The notes under the pieces: model-generated
Told to the model about the DNA's origin: nothing
Seen by the model: only the letters and a program-made list of their open reading frames with translations
Database searches by the model: none
Translations under genes and position numbers: made by a program
In this document: piece after piece, positions 9,744 through 17,879 of the stretch
Layout of the letters: the number at the start of each line of letters is the position of its first letter
Numbering within the stretch: the first letter of the stretch is position 1
Assembly (NCBI RefSeq): GCF_013267355.1
Contig: NZ_CP053985.1
Coordinates: 2,232,001-2,296,000 of the forward strand
Source of the DNA: Achromobacter pestifer
GTDB lineage: Bacteria; Pseudomonadota; Gammaproteobacteria; Burkholderiales; Burkholderiaceae_B
Direction of reading: 5' to 3'
DNA length: 64,000 bases

Positions 9744-10648
9744 TGAAACCCTCCGAGATGTCCAACGTCGACCGCATCGCCATCGAGCTGGGCCATGCTG
9801 GCCGCAACGCCATCCTGTATGTGGACGAGGACCGCAATTCCGACCGTCCCTTCAAGCTCCAGACCTACCGCCCCTACGGCTACACGCCGGACCGGCCCGT
9901 GGTCATCGTGCAGCACGGCGTGCTGCGCAACGGCGACGAGTACCGCGATTTCTGGGTGGAAGCCGCCGACAAGCACAAGCTGCTGATCGTGGCGCTGACC
10001 TTCTCCAACGAGATCTGGCCCGGCGTCGAAAGCTATAACAACGGCCGCGTGTTCTCGGCCGGCGGCAATCCGCGCCACATCGACGGCTGGACCTACGCGC
10101 TGGTGGGCAATGTCATCAAGGACCTGATCGACGGTGAAATCACCGACGGCCAGAACATCTACCTGTTCGGCCATTCCGCGGGCGGCCAGTTCGTGCACCG
10201 CCTGATGAGCAGCCAGTCGCACGCGCCCTTCAAGGCCGTGGCCGCCGGCAACCCGGGCTGGTACACGCTGCCGACCTTCGACCATCCCTTCCCCGAAGGC
10301 ATGGACGGCGTCGGCCTGACCGAAGAACACCTGGTCAAGCTGCTGGCCTATCCGATGACCATCCTGGCGGGCGACCAGGACATCGCCACCGACGATCCCA
10401 ACCTGCCGTCCGAGCCCGCCGCCATGCGCCAGGGCCCGCACCGCTTTGCGCGCGCCCAGAACTACTTCGAGTTCGGCCGCAAGGAAGCCGAGCGCCGCGG
10501 CGTGCCGTTCGGCTGGACGCTGCAAGTCGTGCCCGGCATCGGCCACGACGGCCGCGCCATGTCCGCCGTGTGCGCCAGCCTCTGGTTCGACGGCAAGATG
10601 CCCGACGCCGCCGAACTGGCCCGCCTGGCCGGCCAGCAGGTCGCCTGA
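9743..10648 (+). CDS. Alpha/beta-hydrolase (esterase-like) in the transporter operon
   Basis: A 301-residue alpha/beta-hydrolase without a signal peptide, so cytoplasmic. The nucleophile elbow is GHSAGG (serine near residue 148), the likely acid is in LAGDQD (near 213) and the histidine in GIGHDG (near 271). It is coupled to the DppF gene by a TGATG overlap, which ties it to the imported substrate. It probably hydrolyses an ester or acyl group. The exact family is not identified and a lipase/PHB-depolymerase-like fold is an alternative. Confidence 0.8.
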
Positions 10649-10687
10649 CCGCTCCCATTTTCTTCGTTGCAGATATCCGATACCGTC

Positions 10688-11818
10688 ATGTCCAACACCC
10701 AGAGCACTGAACAGATCGTCGCTGGCATCAAGAGCTGGCTGCAATGCGAATCGCCCTCGAACTTCCCCGAAGGCATCGCCGCCATGGCGCGCATCATCGC
10801 CGACTACGCCGCGGCCGCCGGCCTGACGGTGGAGCTGTCGTCGCTGGGCCCCACCACGGGCCCGCTGCTGTACGCAACCAACCGCGCCCCCGGCGATACG
10901 CGCCCCGGCATCCTGATCCTGGCGCACATGGACACGGTGCATCCGGTGGGCACGCTGCTCGAAAATCCGGTGCGCATCGAAGGCGACCGTCTCTACGGCC
11001 CGGGTGGCTACGACATGAAGGCCGGCATCTACCTGGCGCTGACTGCCCTGTCCGGCCTGGCACGTCCCGGCGCGACCCAACTGCCGGTGGACTTCCTGGT
11101 GGTGCCCGACGAAGAAACCGGCAGCCACGCCTCGCGCACGCACATCGAACGCTTCGCCGCCAACGCCAAGTACGCGCTGGTCTGCGAACCGGCCCGCCCC
11201 AACGGCGGCAAGTGCGTCACGGCGCGCAAGGGCACCGGCATGCTGAACCTGAACGTCAAGGGCCGTCCGGCCCACGCCGGCATGCAGCACGAGAAGGGCC
11301 GCAGCGCCATCCGCGAAATGGCCCACCAGGTGCTGGCGCTGGAAGCCATGACCGACTATGACCGCGGCATCACCGTCAGCGTCGGCACCATCGCCGGCGG
11401 CACCGTGACCAACACCGTGCCGGCGCTGTGCCGCTGCGTGGTCGACTTCCGCGTGCCCGACATGGGCGCCGCCGAAGACGTGCTGCGCCGCATGCGCGAG
11501 CTGTGCGCCGTGGGTCCGGACGTCGAACTGGACATCGACGTGGAACTGAACCGCCCGCCCATGGTGAAGACCGAAGCCGCCGCCGATCTGCTGGCGCTGG
11601 TGCAGGGCTACGCCGAACGCGCCGGCTTCCTGCTGGAAGACGCGCCCATGACGGGCGGCGGCAGCGACGCCAACTTCACCTCCGCCATGGGCATCCCCAC
11701 GCTGGACGGCCTGGGCGCCGACGGCGACGGCGCGCACACCTTGAACGAGTACATCCTGGTTTCGACGCTGGAACAGCGCATGAAATTCTGGGAACTGCTG
11801 TTGAAAGAACTGGCGTAG
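10688..11818 (+). CDS. M20-family metallopeptidase (glutamate carboxypeptidase-like)
   Basis: A 376-residue zinc peptidase of family M20 (CPG2-like). Zinc and catalytic residues are visible in order: AHMDTVH (near residue 80), GPGGYDMK (near 105), PDEETGS (near 142), CEPARP (near 166) and GADGDGAHTLNE near the C-terminus. The dimerisation lid domain lies at about 175-290. ATG 10688 fits the family; an in-frame TTG 21 bp earlier is less likely. It is 39 bp after the hydrolase and probably completes breakdown of the imported peptide or N-acyl amino acid in the cytoplasm. Confidence 0.87.
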   Translation: MSNTQSTEQIVAGIKSWLQCESPSNFPEGIAAMARIIADYAAAAGLTVELSSLGPTTGPLLYATNRAPGDTRPGILILAHMDTVHPVGTLLENPVRIEGDRLYGPGGYDMKAGIYLALTALSGLARPGATQLPVDFLVVPDEETGSHASRTHIERFAANAKYALVCEPARPNGGKCVTARKGTGMLNLNVKGRPAHAGMQHEKGRSAIREMAHQVLALEAMTDYDRGITVSVGTIAGGTVTNTVPALCRCVVDFRVPDMGAAEDVLRRMRELCAVGPDVELDIDVELNRPPMVKTEAAADLLALVQGYAERAGFLLEDAPMTGGGSDANFTSAMGIPTLDGLGADGDGAHTLNEYILVSTLEQRMKFWELLLKELA

Positions 11819-11825
11819 GCAGCCC

Positions 11826-12824
11826 TTGCCACCGCCGATAGCCGTCCGCCGGCAGCTGCTGGCGCGGGCGTTCGCCATGCATGCCGTATTCGCGGCGGGC
11901 GCGGCCCATGCGCACGCCGGACCAGCCGAGCCGGCCCGCGACCTGCTTGCCGACCGGCCGACCAGCCCCGCGCCGGCCCAACCGGGCTGGCTCGTCGCCG
12001 TCGACAATTGGCAGACGCTGGAAGGCGGCGCCAACGTGGCCCGCATCAAGCAGCGCACCACCGGCTTGTATGGCGGCGGCGAGTTCGACGCGGGCGCCGG
12101 CTGGCGGCTGGGCGGCGCGCTGGGCGCCACCCGCAGCCGCGTCCGCATCGACGCCGCCGACCTCCGGATGGATGTCTACAGCTACACCGCCGGGGTCTAC
12201 GGCAAGAAGTCGTTCAGTGCCGGCCCCGGCAAGCTGAACCTGCTGGCCGCCGCCTCCTACACCTGGCACGACATCGACACCCGTCGGCATTTCGAAATGC
12301 CCGGCATTGCCCGGCAAACCTTGACCGCCGACTTCAGCGCCTACACCGCACAGGCCTTCTCGGAACTGGGTTACGAGCTGGCGCTGTCGCCACGCGCCAC
12401 CATCGAACCGTTCGCAGGCGTGGCCGTGCGCAACGTGCGCACCCGCAGTTTCAGCGAATCGGGCGGCTCAACGGCACTCTCGGCCGACGCGGGGCGGATC
12501 CGGCAGACCACCACCACGCTGGGACTGCGCGGCCAGACCGGGTTCGCACTCGGACCCACGGTCGGCAGACTGCACGCGACGCTGGGCTGGCGCCGCGCCT
12601 TCGGCGACGTGCAGCCGGAGACGACCCTGGTGCTGGACGGCGGCAGCGTGCTGACCGTGGCTGGCGCGCCCATCGCCCGGTCCGCCGCGCTGGCGGGCGT
12701 GGGCCTGGAAGTCGCCGTGTCGCGCTCGGCCGTCATCGGCCTGGCCTACGGCGGCCAGTATGGCGGCGGCAACCGCGAGCACACCGGCTCGCTGAGCCTG
12801 CGCTGGGCCTTCGGCAGCCTCTGA
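11826..12824 (+). CDS. Autotransporter beta-barrel domain protein lacking a passenger
   Basis: A 332-residue protein that is almost entirely an autotransporter beta-domain: amphipathic strands from about residue 55 onward, GLYGGGEFDAGAGWRLGGALG, YTAQAFSELGYEL, and a terminal SLRWAFGSL strand. The first 31 residues look like a signal peptide (VRRQLLARAF core ending in AHAHA). They start at TTG 11826, only 7 bp after the M20 stop; ATG 11877 is the alternative but would cut the signal's positive end. Classical autotransporters carry a large passenger before the barrel; here only about 25 residues separate signal and barrel. It could be a remnant, or a stand-alone outer-membrane barrel. Confidence 0.75.
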   Translation: MPPPIAVRRQLLARAFAMHAVFAAGAAHAHAGPAEPARDLLADRPTSPAPAQPGWLVAVDNWQTLEGGANVARIKQRTTGLYGGGEFDAGAGWRLGGALGATRSRVRIDAADLRMDVYSYTAGVYGKKSFSAGPGKLNLLAAASYTWHDIDTRRHFEMPGIARQTLTADFSAYTAQAFSELGYELALSPRATIEPFAGVAVRNVRTRSFSESGGSTALSADAGRIRQTTTTLGLRGQTGFALGPTVGRLHATLGWRRAFGDVQPETTLVLDGGSVLTVAGAPIARSAALAGVGLEVAVSRSAVIGLAYGGQYGGGNREHTGSLSLRWAFGSL

Positions 12825-12844
12825 AAACCACAGCCCTTTCGCCT

Positions 12845-12850
12845 TAGAAT
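12845..12850 (+). promoter_or_regulatory. -10-like hexamer TAGAAT upstream of dapD
   Basis: TAGAAT (5/6 match to TATAAT) lies 33 bp before the dapD ATG. No -35 match is evident at 17-18 bp. The position resembles the hexamers upstream of the genes at 3141, 50886 and 57275. Confidence 0.35.
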
Positions 12851-12883
12851 TACGCACTCAGACTGCGCACTTCCTCTTTCATC

Positions 12884-13867
12884 ATGGCCGATTCCTCCAA
12901 GCCCCTCAGCGCCATCGCCTATGGCGTCGCCACGCTGGCCGCCGACGGCGCCATCCTGGACACCTGGTATCCGCGCCCCTCGCTGGCCGACAACTCGCCG
13001 GCCACCGGCACGCGCCACCTGTCGCCCGAGGAAGCCCGCGCCGCGCTGGGCGAACACGTGCCCACCGCCCTGATCCGCGATACCCGCCGCAAGGTGGACA
13101 TCGTCGCCGTGCGCACCGCGATCTCGTCGCTGGACGAACCGCCGGTCGACGCGCACGACGCCTATCTGCGCCTGCACCTGCTCAGCCACCGGTTGATCCG
13201 TCCGCACGACGCCAACCTGGACGGCCTGTTCAACGTGCTGGCCAACGTGGCCTGGACCTCGGCGGGACCTTGCGCGGTGGACCAAGTGGACACGCTGCGC
13301 TGGCACCTGCGCGCCTCCGGCCAGATCCTGGAAATCCGCGGCGTGGACAAGATCCCCCGCATGACCGACTACGTGATGCCCGGCGGCGTGCGCATCGCCG
13401 ACACCGCACGCGTGCGGCTGGGCGCGCATCTGTCGCCCGGCACCACGGTGCTGCATGAAGGCTTCTGCAATTTCAACGCCGGCACGTTGGGCGCGTCCAT
13501 GGTCGAAGGCCGCATCAGCGCCGGCGTCATCGTCGACGACGGCAGCGACATCGGCGGCGGCGCGTCCATCATGGGCACCATGTCCGGCGGCGGCAAACAG
13601 GTGGTGTCCATCGGCAAGCGCTGCCTGCTGGGCGCCAACTCAGGCATCGGCATTTCGCTGGGTGACGATTGCGTGGTCGAGGCCGGCTGCTACATCACAG
13701 CCGGCACGCGCGTGCTGACGCCGGAAGGCGCGGTGGTGAAGGCCACCTCGCTGGCGGGCCAGCAAGGCCTGCTGTTCCGCCGCAATTCGCAGACCGGCGC
13801 CGTGGAGTGCCTGGTGCGCACCGCCGCCTGGGGCACGCTGAATCCCGCCCTGCATTCAGGACACTGA
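12884..13867 (+). CDS. dapD: Tetrahydrodipicolinate N-succinyltransferase (long-form DapD)
   Basis: A 327-residue cytoplasmic enzyme that succinylates tetrahydrodipicolinate in lysine and diaminopimelate synthesis. The C-terminal half is a left-handed beta-helix of hexapeptide repeats, with the diagnostic stretch CNFNAGTLGASMVEGRIS (from about residue 195) and DIGGGASIMGTMSGGG. Its length and these motifs match the longer Actinobacteria/Pseudomonas class rather than the roughly 275-residue E. coli class. It stands alone; no other dap gene is adjacent. The M20 peptidase at 10688 is CPG2-like and is not a convincing DapE. Confidence 0.9.
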   Translation: MADSSKPLSAIAYGVATLAADGAILDTWYPRPSLADNSPATGTRHLSPEEARAALGEHVPTALIRDTRRKVDIVAVRTAISSLDEPPVDAHDAYLRLHLLSHRLIRPHDANLDGLFNVLANVAWTSAGPCAVDQVDTLRWHLRASGQILEIRGVDKIPRMTDYVMPGGVRIADTARVRLGAHLSPGTTVLHEGFCNFNAGTLGASMVEGRISAGVIVDDGSDIGGGASIMGTMSGGGKQVVSIGKRCLLGANSGIGISLGDDCVVEAGCYITAGTRVLTPEGAVVKATSLAGQQGLLFRRNSQTGAVECLVRTAAWGTLNPALHSGH

Positions 13868-13891
13868 CCCCGCGGCGCGGGAGCTACCTGC

Positions 13892-14512
13892 TCAGGCGTA
13901 TTCCGCCGTCCGTCCCAACTGGTCGTAGACCAGGTTCACGAACAGGTCCGAGCTGAGTACGCGCATGGCCGGGCACGAAAACACGGTCTTGCCGTCTTCG
14001 TCCTGCAGGCTGATCGTCTCGGCCCATTGGTTCAGGTCGATGCGCTTGAGCGATTCGTACGGCCAGGTGGCGTCGCCGATGTGCAGGCCTTCGGCCGACA
14101 GGGCCAGTTCCTGCGTCTTCAGGTCCGGGAAATCGCCGCTGCGGATGTAGCGGAACACGACTCGCGCGCCGTCCGCGATCCTCTCTTCCAGCACGGGCAG
14201 ACGCTGCGCGACGTAGCGCGAGCGGAATGCGTCCATCAGCTTGTCGAATTCGCCGACCTCGGCCAGCACCCTGGTCCAGTCCTGCGCCGTACCGGTGCGG
14301 TAAGCAAAATTATTGATCAGGCCAGCAGCCGCGTCCGGTCCGGAGGCGTACAGGCAAAGGTCCTGGATGTCCGAAAATGCGGTGTAAGTGCGCGTGTCGC
14401 CTTGTCGGCTGACAACGCCATGCTCGTGCAACTCAAAGCAATCCGGGGTGCTCCCCGTGTGGTTAAACACCGCCAGCGCGTCAGAGGCCTGCGGGGTTTT
14501 GCTATCGGTCAT
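13892..14512 (-). CDS. Hypothetical cytoplasmic protein, 206 aa
   Basis: I do not recognise this protein. It has no signal peptide or membrane segment and is acidic. An AAGGAAG ribosome site just before the ATG at 14512 fixes the start. The N-terminal part (CFELHEHGVVSRQGDTRTYTAFSDIQDLCLY) and C-terminal part (LALSAEGLHIGDATWPYESLKRIDL) both read like beta-rich segments of a PH-like fold, possibly two half domains linked by a helix (about 80-120). It is convergent with dapD, with 24 bp between the ends. Confidence 0.7.
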   Translation of the reverse strand: MTDSKTPQASDALAVFNHTGSTPDCFELHEHGVVSRQGDTRTYTAFSDIQDLCLYASGPDAAAGLINNFAYRTGTAQDWTRVLAEVGEFDKLMDAFRSRYVAQRLPVLEERIADGARVVFRYIRSGDFPDLKTQELALSAEGLHIGDATWPYESLKRIDLNQWAETISLQDEDGKTVFSCPAMRVLSSDLFVNLVYDQLGRTAEYA

Positions 14513-14648
14513 GCAACTTCCTTATTGGAATTAGGGTGCTTTCGCGGCCCAGGACGTCGCAAAGTCATGCGATCCGTATTCTCCCTTATATGGAAGATAC
14601 GTGCTTGATGACCCCAATTTCCCGCATTTCCGGCCCGGCCAGGCAGTC

Positions 14649-15503
14649 TCAGGCCCCTGGCGGCACCGGCGCGAACGGATAGTGCGTCACCGTTCCGCCG
14701 CCCGCGATGATGGCGGTGGCCTCGGGCACTTCCTCCCAGACGCCGGCCATTTCGGTCAAGGGCTCCGACAGCAGCAGGAAGGCGTCATCGTCCAGCGCCG
14801 CGATCTGCGGGTTGTCGGGATACAGCTGACGCAGATGGCGCACGCAAGTGTTGTGGAACAGCGTGCGCGAATCGGCTTCGCTGGAATAGCGCACGGCGAT
14901 CAGGCGTTGGCCGTCCAGCGCGCAGACCGTCATATTGATGGGCTGGGCCACGCCATGCCGCCTGCCCGTCTCTTCCACCGCGCCCACCATGCGGGCCAGC
15001 GCGGGCAGCGGGTCTTCCTCCAGGCCGAAGCTGAGCGCCAGCAGGAACATCACCTCGGAATCCGTCGACCCTTCCAGCGAGCCGAAATACGCGGGCGCGA
15101 TCATCAGCATCAGGTCGCGCCTGAGCAGCGGGTAGTCGCGGATGACGCCGTTGTGCACGAACAGCCATTGCCCGTGGCGGAACGGATGGCAGTTGGTTTC
15201 CTGCGCGGGCGTGTCGGTGGCGGCGCGGATGTGCGCCACGAACAGCGGCGCGTGGATGGCGCGCGCCGCCTCGCGCAGATTGCGGTCGTTCCAGGCCGGA
15301 TGCACGCTGCGGTAGCGGAACGGCGGCTCCAGCGGCCGGCCTTCGTGCTGGCGGCCATACCAGCCCAGCCCGAAACCATCGCCATTGGTGGTGGTGGCGC
15401 CCAGCCGCGAATGCAGGCTCTGGTCGATCAGGGAGTGCTTGGCCTTGAACAGCACACTCTCCATCTGTATGGGACTACCGGTATAAGCCAGCCAGCGACA
15501 CAT
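14649..15503 (-). CDS. Class II glutamine amidotransferase (YafJ/EgtC-like)
   Basis: A 284-residue N-terminal-nucleophile amidotransferase. Cys2 follows the initiator Met (MCRWLAYTG), so methionine removal would expose the catalytic cysteine. Other class II blocks are NGDGFGLGWY, HIRAATDTPAQETNCHPF and HNGVIRDY. The start at 15503 is fixed by this chemistry although the frame is open for 250 more codons upstream. The acceptor substrate is unknown: YafJ proteins are uncharacterised and EgtC hydrolyses a glutamyl amide in ergothioneine synthesis, but no egt genes are nearby. Confidence 0.85.
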   Translation of the reverse strand: MCRWLAYTGSPIQMESVLFKAKHSLIDQSLHSRLGATTTNGDGFGLGWYGRQHEGRPLEPPFRYRSVHPAWNDRNLREAARAIHAPLFVAHIRAATDTPAQETNCHPFRHGQWLFVHNGVIRDYPLLRRDLMLMIAPAYFGSLEGSTDSEVMFLLALSFGLEEDPLPALARMVGAVEETGRRHGVAQPINMTVCALDGQRLIAVRYSSEADSRTLFHNTCVRHLRQLYPDNPQIAALDDDAFLLLSEPLTEMAGVWEEVPEATAIIAGGGTVTHYPFAPVPPGA

Positions 15504-15521
15504 GGCGCGCTCCTTCGATCC

Positions 15522-15551
15522 GCGGGGTTGCCCCGCCCCGGACCGCGGGGC
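15522..15551. repeat. Two overlapping GC hairpins between rep and the amidotransferase gene
   Basis: GCGGGG-TTG-CCCCGC (15522-15536) is followed by GCCCCG-GACCG-CGGGGC (15535-15551), so the middle arm is shared and the two stems exclude each other. No T-tract follows on either strand, so this is not a standard intrinsic terminator. Confidence 0.45.
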
Positions 15552-15607
15552 GGGCGCAGTCCAGTGTAGGAGCAGCCCACGGCTTTCCACAAGCCGCCGC
15601 CCTGCCC

Positions 15608-17671
15608 CTATTTCTTCAGCAGCGCCTTGAGCATGGCCATGCGCTCCTTGGGGTTCATCGCGGCGGTGGCTTCGTCTTCCTGCACGCGCACGTCGCCCAG
15701 GCCCATTTCCTCGATGAAGCGCGAAGGCTCGCGCACCAGGTCCTCGCGTGCCCGGCGCCGGCGCTTGCACCAGCTCAGATTCAGGCTGCGCTGCGCGCGC
15801 GTGATGCCCACGTACATCAACCGGCGCTCTTCCTGGATGCGCGAAGCCAGGTTCTCGGCCGCGCGCGCCGGATCGCCAACTTCGTCGTCCTTGCCCAGGT
15901 GGGGCAGCAGGCCTTCCTCGACACCCGCGAGATACACGTGCGGATACTCCAGGCCCTTGGACGCATGCAGCGTGGACATCTTCACGGCGTCGGGCTCTTC
16001 TTCCTCGCCGCGCTCCAGCATGGTGACCAGCGCCACGTGCTGCACCAGGTCGAAGAGCGTCATGTTGTCCTCTTCGGCCTTGCGCTTGAGCCATCCGGTC
16101 AGCTCCAGCACGTTCTGCCAACGCGTCTGCGCGGGCCGTTCCTCGAACAGCTCGTACAGATGGCGCTCGTACTGGATGGCCTCCAGCAGATCGTCCAGCA
16201 GCACGCCCGCGGGTTCGGCGGGCGCTGCGTCCTTGCCCGAGGCCGCGCCGCGCCCGGCGCGCCACTGCATGCGGCGGATGAATTCGGTGAAAGTGCGCAG
16301 CGGGTCCAACTGGCGCGGCGCCAGCTGGCTTTCCAGGCCGGTCTCGGCCACTGCCGCCAGCAGGGACAGCTCACGGCTGGCGGCGTACTGGCCCAGCGTC
16401 TGCAAGGTGGCCTGGCCGATGCCGCGCTTGGGCGTGGTGGCCGCGCGGATGAAGGCCGGGTCGTCTTCGTCGTTGGCCAGGATGCGCAGATAGGCCAGCA
16501 CGTCGCGCACTTCGGTCTTGTCGAAAAAACTCTGGCCGCCCGAGATCGTGTACGGAATCTTCAGGTTGCGCAGCGCCTGCTCCAGGATGCGCGACTGGTG
16601 GTTGCTGCGGTACAGGATGGCGAAATCCTTCCATTGCGCCTGGCGTTCGAAGCGCGACGCGGACACCTTCATGGCGATGGATTCCGCCTCCTGTTCCTCG
16701 CCGTCCATGGCCGACACCAGGATGGGTTCGCCCACGCCCAGGTCGGACCACAGCTTCTTGTCGAACAGCTTGGGATTCTTTTCGATCACCTGGTTCGCGG
16801 CGGCCAGAATGCGCTGCACCGAACGGTAGTTCTGCTCCAGCTTGATGAGCTTGATGTTGGGATAGTCGGTGGTCAGCTTGGCCAGGTTCTCGATGGTCGC
16901 GCCGCGCCAGGCGTAGATCGCCTGGTCGTCGTCGCCCACCGCCGTGAACATGGCGCGCGAGCCCGTCAGCAACTGCACCAGGCGGTACTGGCACACGTTG
17001 GTGTCCTGGTACTCGTCCACCAGCAGATAGCGCACACGGTTCTGCCAGCGGGTGCGCACTTCTTCGTTGTTGGCCAGCAGCAGCGCCGGGATGCGGATCA
17101 GGTCGTCGAAGTCCACCGCCTGGTAGGCGGCCAGCGTGGCCGCGTAGCTGCGATAGACGTTGGCCGCCTCCACGTCGGCCGGCGTGATGGCTTCGCGCGC
17201 GGCGTCGTCCGGCTCCATCAAGCCGTTCTTCCACAGCGAGATGATGCCCTGAACGTGGCGCAGGCGGGCCTTGTCGGTGGTGTTCAGCAGTTCCTGGATG
17301 ATGGCCATGGCATCGTCGGCGTCCAGGATCGAAAACGTCGGCTTCAGGCCCGCGTTGCGCGCTTCCTCGCGCAGCATCTTCACGCCCAGCGAATGGAAGG
17401 TGCTGATGATCAGGCCCTTGGACAGCTTGCGGTCCACCAGCGTCTTCACGCGCTCGTCCATCTCGCGCGCGGCCTTGTTGGTGAAGGTCAGCGCCACCAC
17501 GTTGCGGCCCATGTAGCCGCATTCGCGCAGCAGATAGGCGATCTTCTGCGTGATCACGCGCGTCTTGCCGCTGCCGGCGCCGGCCAGCACCAGACAGGGG
17601 CCGTCCAGGTAAAGCACCGCTTCGCGTTGAGCGGGGTTCATGCCTTGGGCTATAGGTTCGCTGGCGGACAT
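15608..17671 (-). CDS. rep: ATP-dependent DNA helicase Rep (UvrD/Rep superfamily 1A)
   Basis: About 687 residues. Helicase motifs in order: Q-motif MNPAQREAV, motif I GAGSGKT, motif Ia TFTNKAA, motif II LLVDEYQDTN, motif III VGDDDQAIYAWRGA, motif IV EQNYRS, motif V MSTLHASKGLEY and motif VI EERRLMYVGITRA. Sequence around these favours Rep over UvrD. It is a 3'-5' helicase that clears forks. Start choice is uncertain: ATG 17671 (MSASEP) is used; ATG 17692 and 17728 are in frame and none has a clear ribosome site. It lies 208 bp downstream of priA on the same strand. Confidence 0.9.
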   Translation of the reverse strand: MSASEPIAQGMNPAQREAVLYLDGPCLVLAGAGSGKTRVITQKIAYLLRECGYMGRNVVALTFTNKAAREMDERVKTLVDRKLSKGLIISTFHSLGVKMLREEARNAGLKPTFSILDADDAMAIIQELLNTTDKARLRHVQGIISLWKNGLMEPDDAAREAITPADVEAANVYRSYAATLAAYQAVDFDDLIRIPALLLANNEEVRTRWQNRVRYLLVDEYQDTNVCQYRLVQLLTGSRAMFTAVGDDDQAIYAWRGATIENLAKLTTDYPNIKLIKLEQNYRSVQRILAAANQVIEKNPKLFDKKLWSDLGVGEPILVSAMDGEEQEAESIAMKVSASRFERQAQWKDFAILYRSNHQSRILEQALRNLKIPYTISGGQSFFDKTEVRDVLAYLRILANDEDDPAFIRAATTPKRGIGQATLQTLGQYAASRELSLLAAVAETGLESQLAPRQLDPLRTFTEFIRRMQWRAGRGAASGKDAAPAEPAGVLLDDLLEAIQYERHLYELFEERPAQTRWQNVLELTGWLKRKAEEDNMTLFDLVQHVALVTMLERGEEEEPDAVKMSTLHASKGLEYPHVYLAGVEEGLLPHLGKDDEVGDPARAAENLASRIQEERRLMYVGITRAQRSLNLSWCKRRRRAREDLVREPSRFIEEMGLGDVRVQEDEATAAMNPKERMAMLKALLKK

Positions 17672-17713
17672 TTGAGTCAGGTGATCATGCATCGCGGCGG
17701 CCGCAATGAAGAT

Positions 17714-17743
17714 GCGGCCGGCAAGCACGGGGCTTGCGGCCGC
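17714..17743. repeat. 12-bp hairpin with one bulge between priA and rep
   Basis: GCGGCC-g-GCAAGC (17714-17726) pairs with GCTTGC-GGCCGC (17732-17743) around a 5-nt loop. No T-tract follows. It may stop or slow priA transcription before rep, or be a protein site. If rep starts at 17728 or further right, it would fall inside or at the start of the gene. Confidence 0.4.
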
Positions 17744-17879
17744 CCGTCAGCGGGCCGGTAACACGCGAGAAAAAGGGGACGGGCGCAGCCGCCGCAGCGG
17801 GCCTGCCGCGCCGGCGCGATAGAGGAGAAAGATCATAGAACAATCGGATCGACGGCGCATCGGCCCCTGTCGCGATCGA

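Noticed and set aside
10688..11818. Assignment of the M20 peptidase as DapE because dapD is close
   Set aside because: The motifs are closer to the glutamate carboxypeptidase (CPG2) branch, and the gene is bound to the transporter operon with the autotransporter gene between it and dapD.
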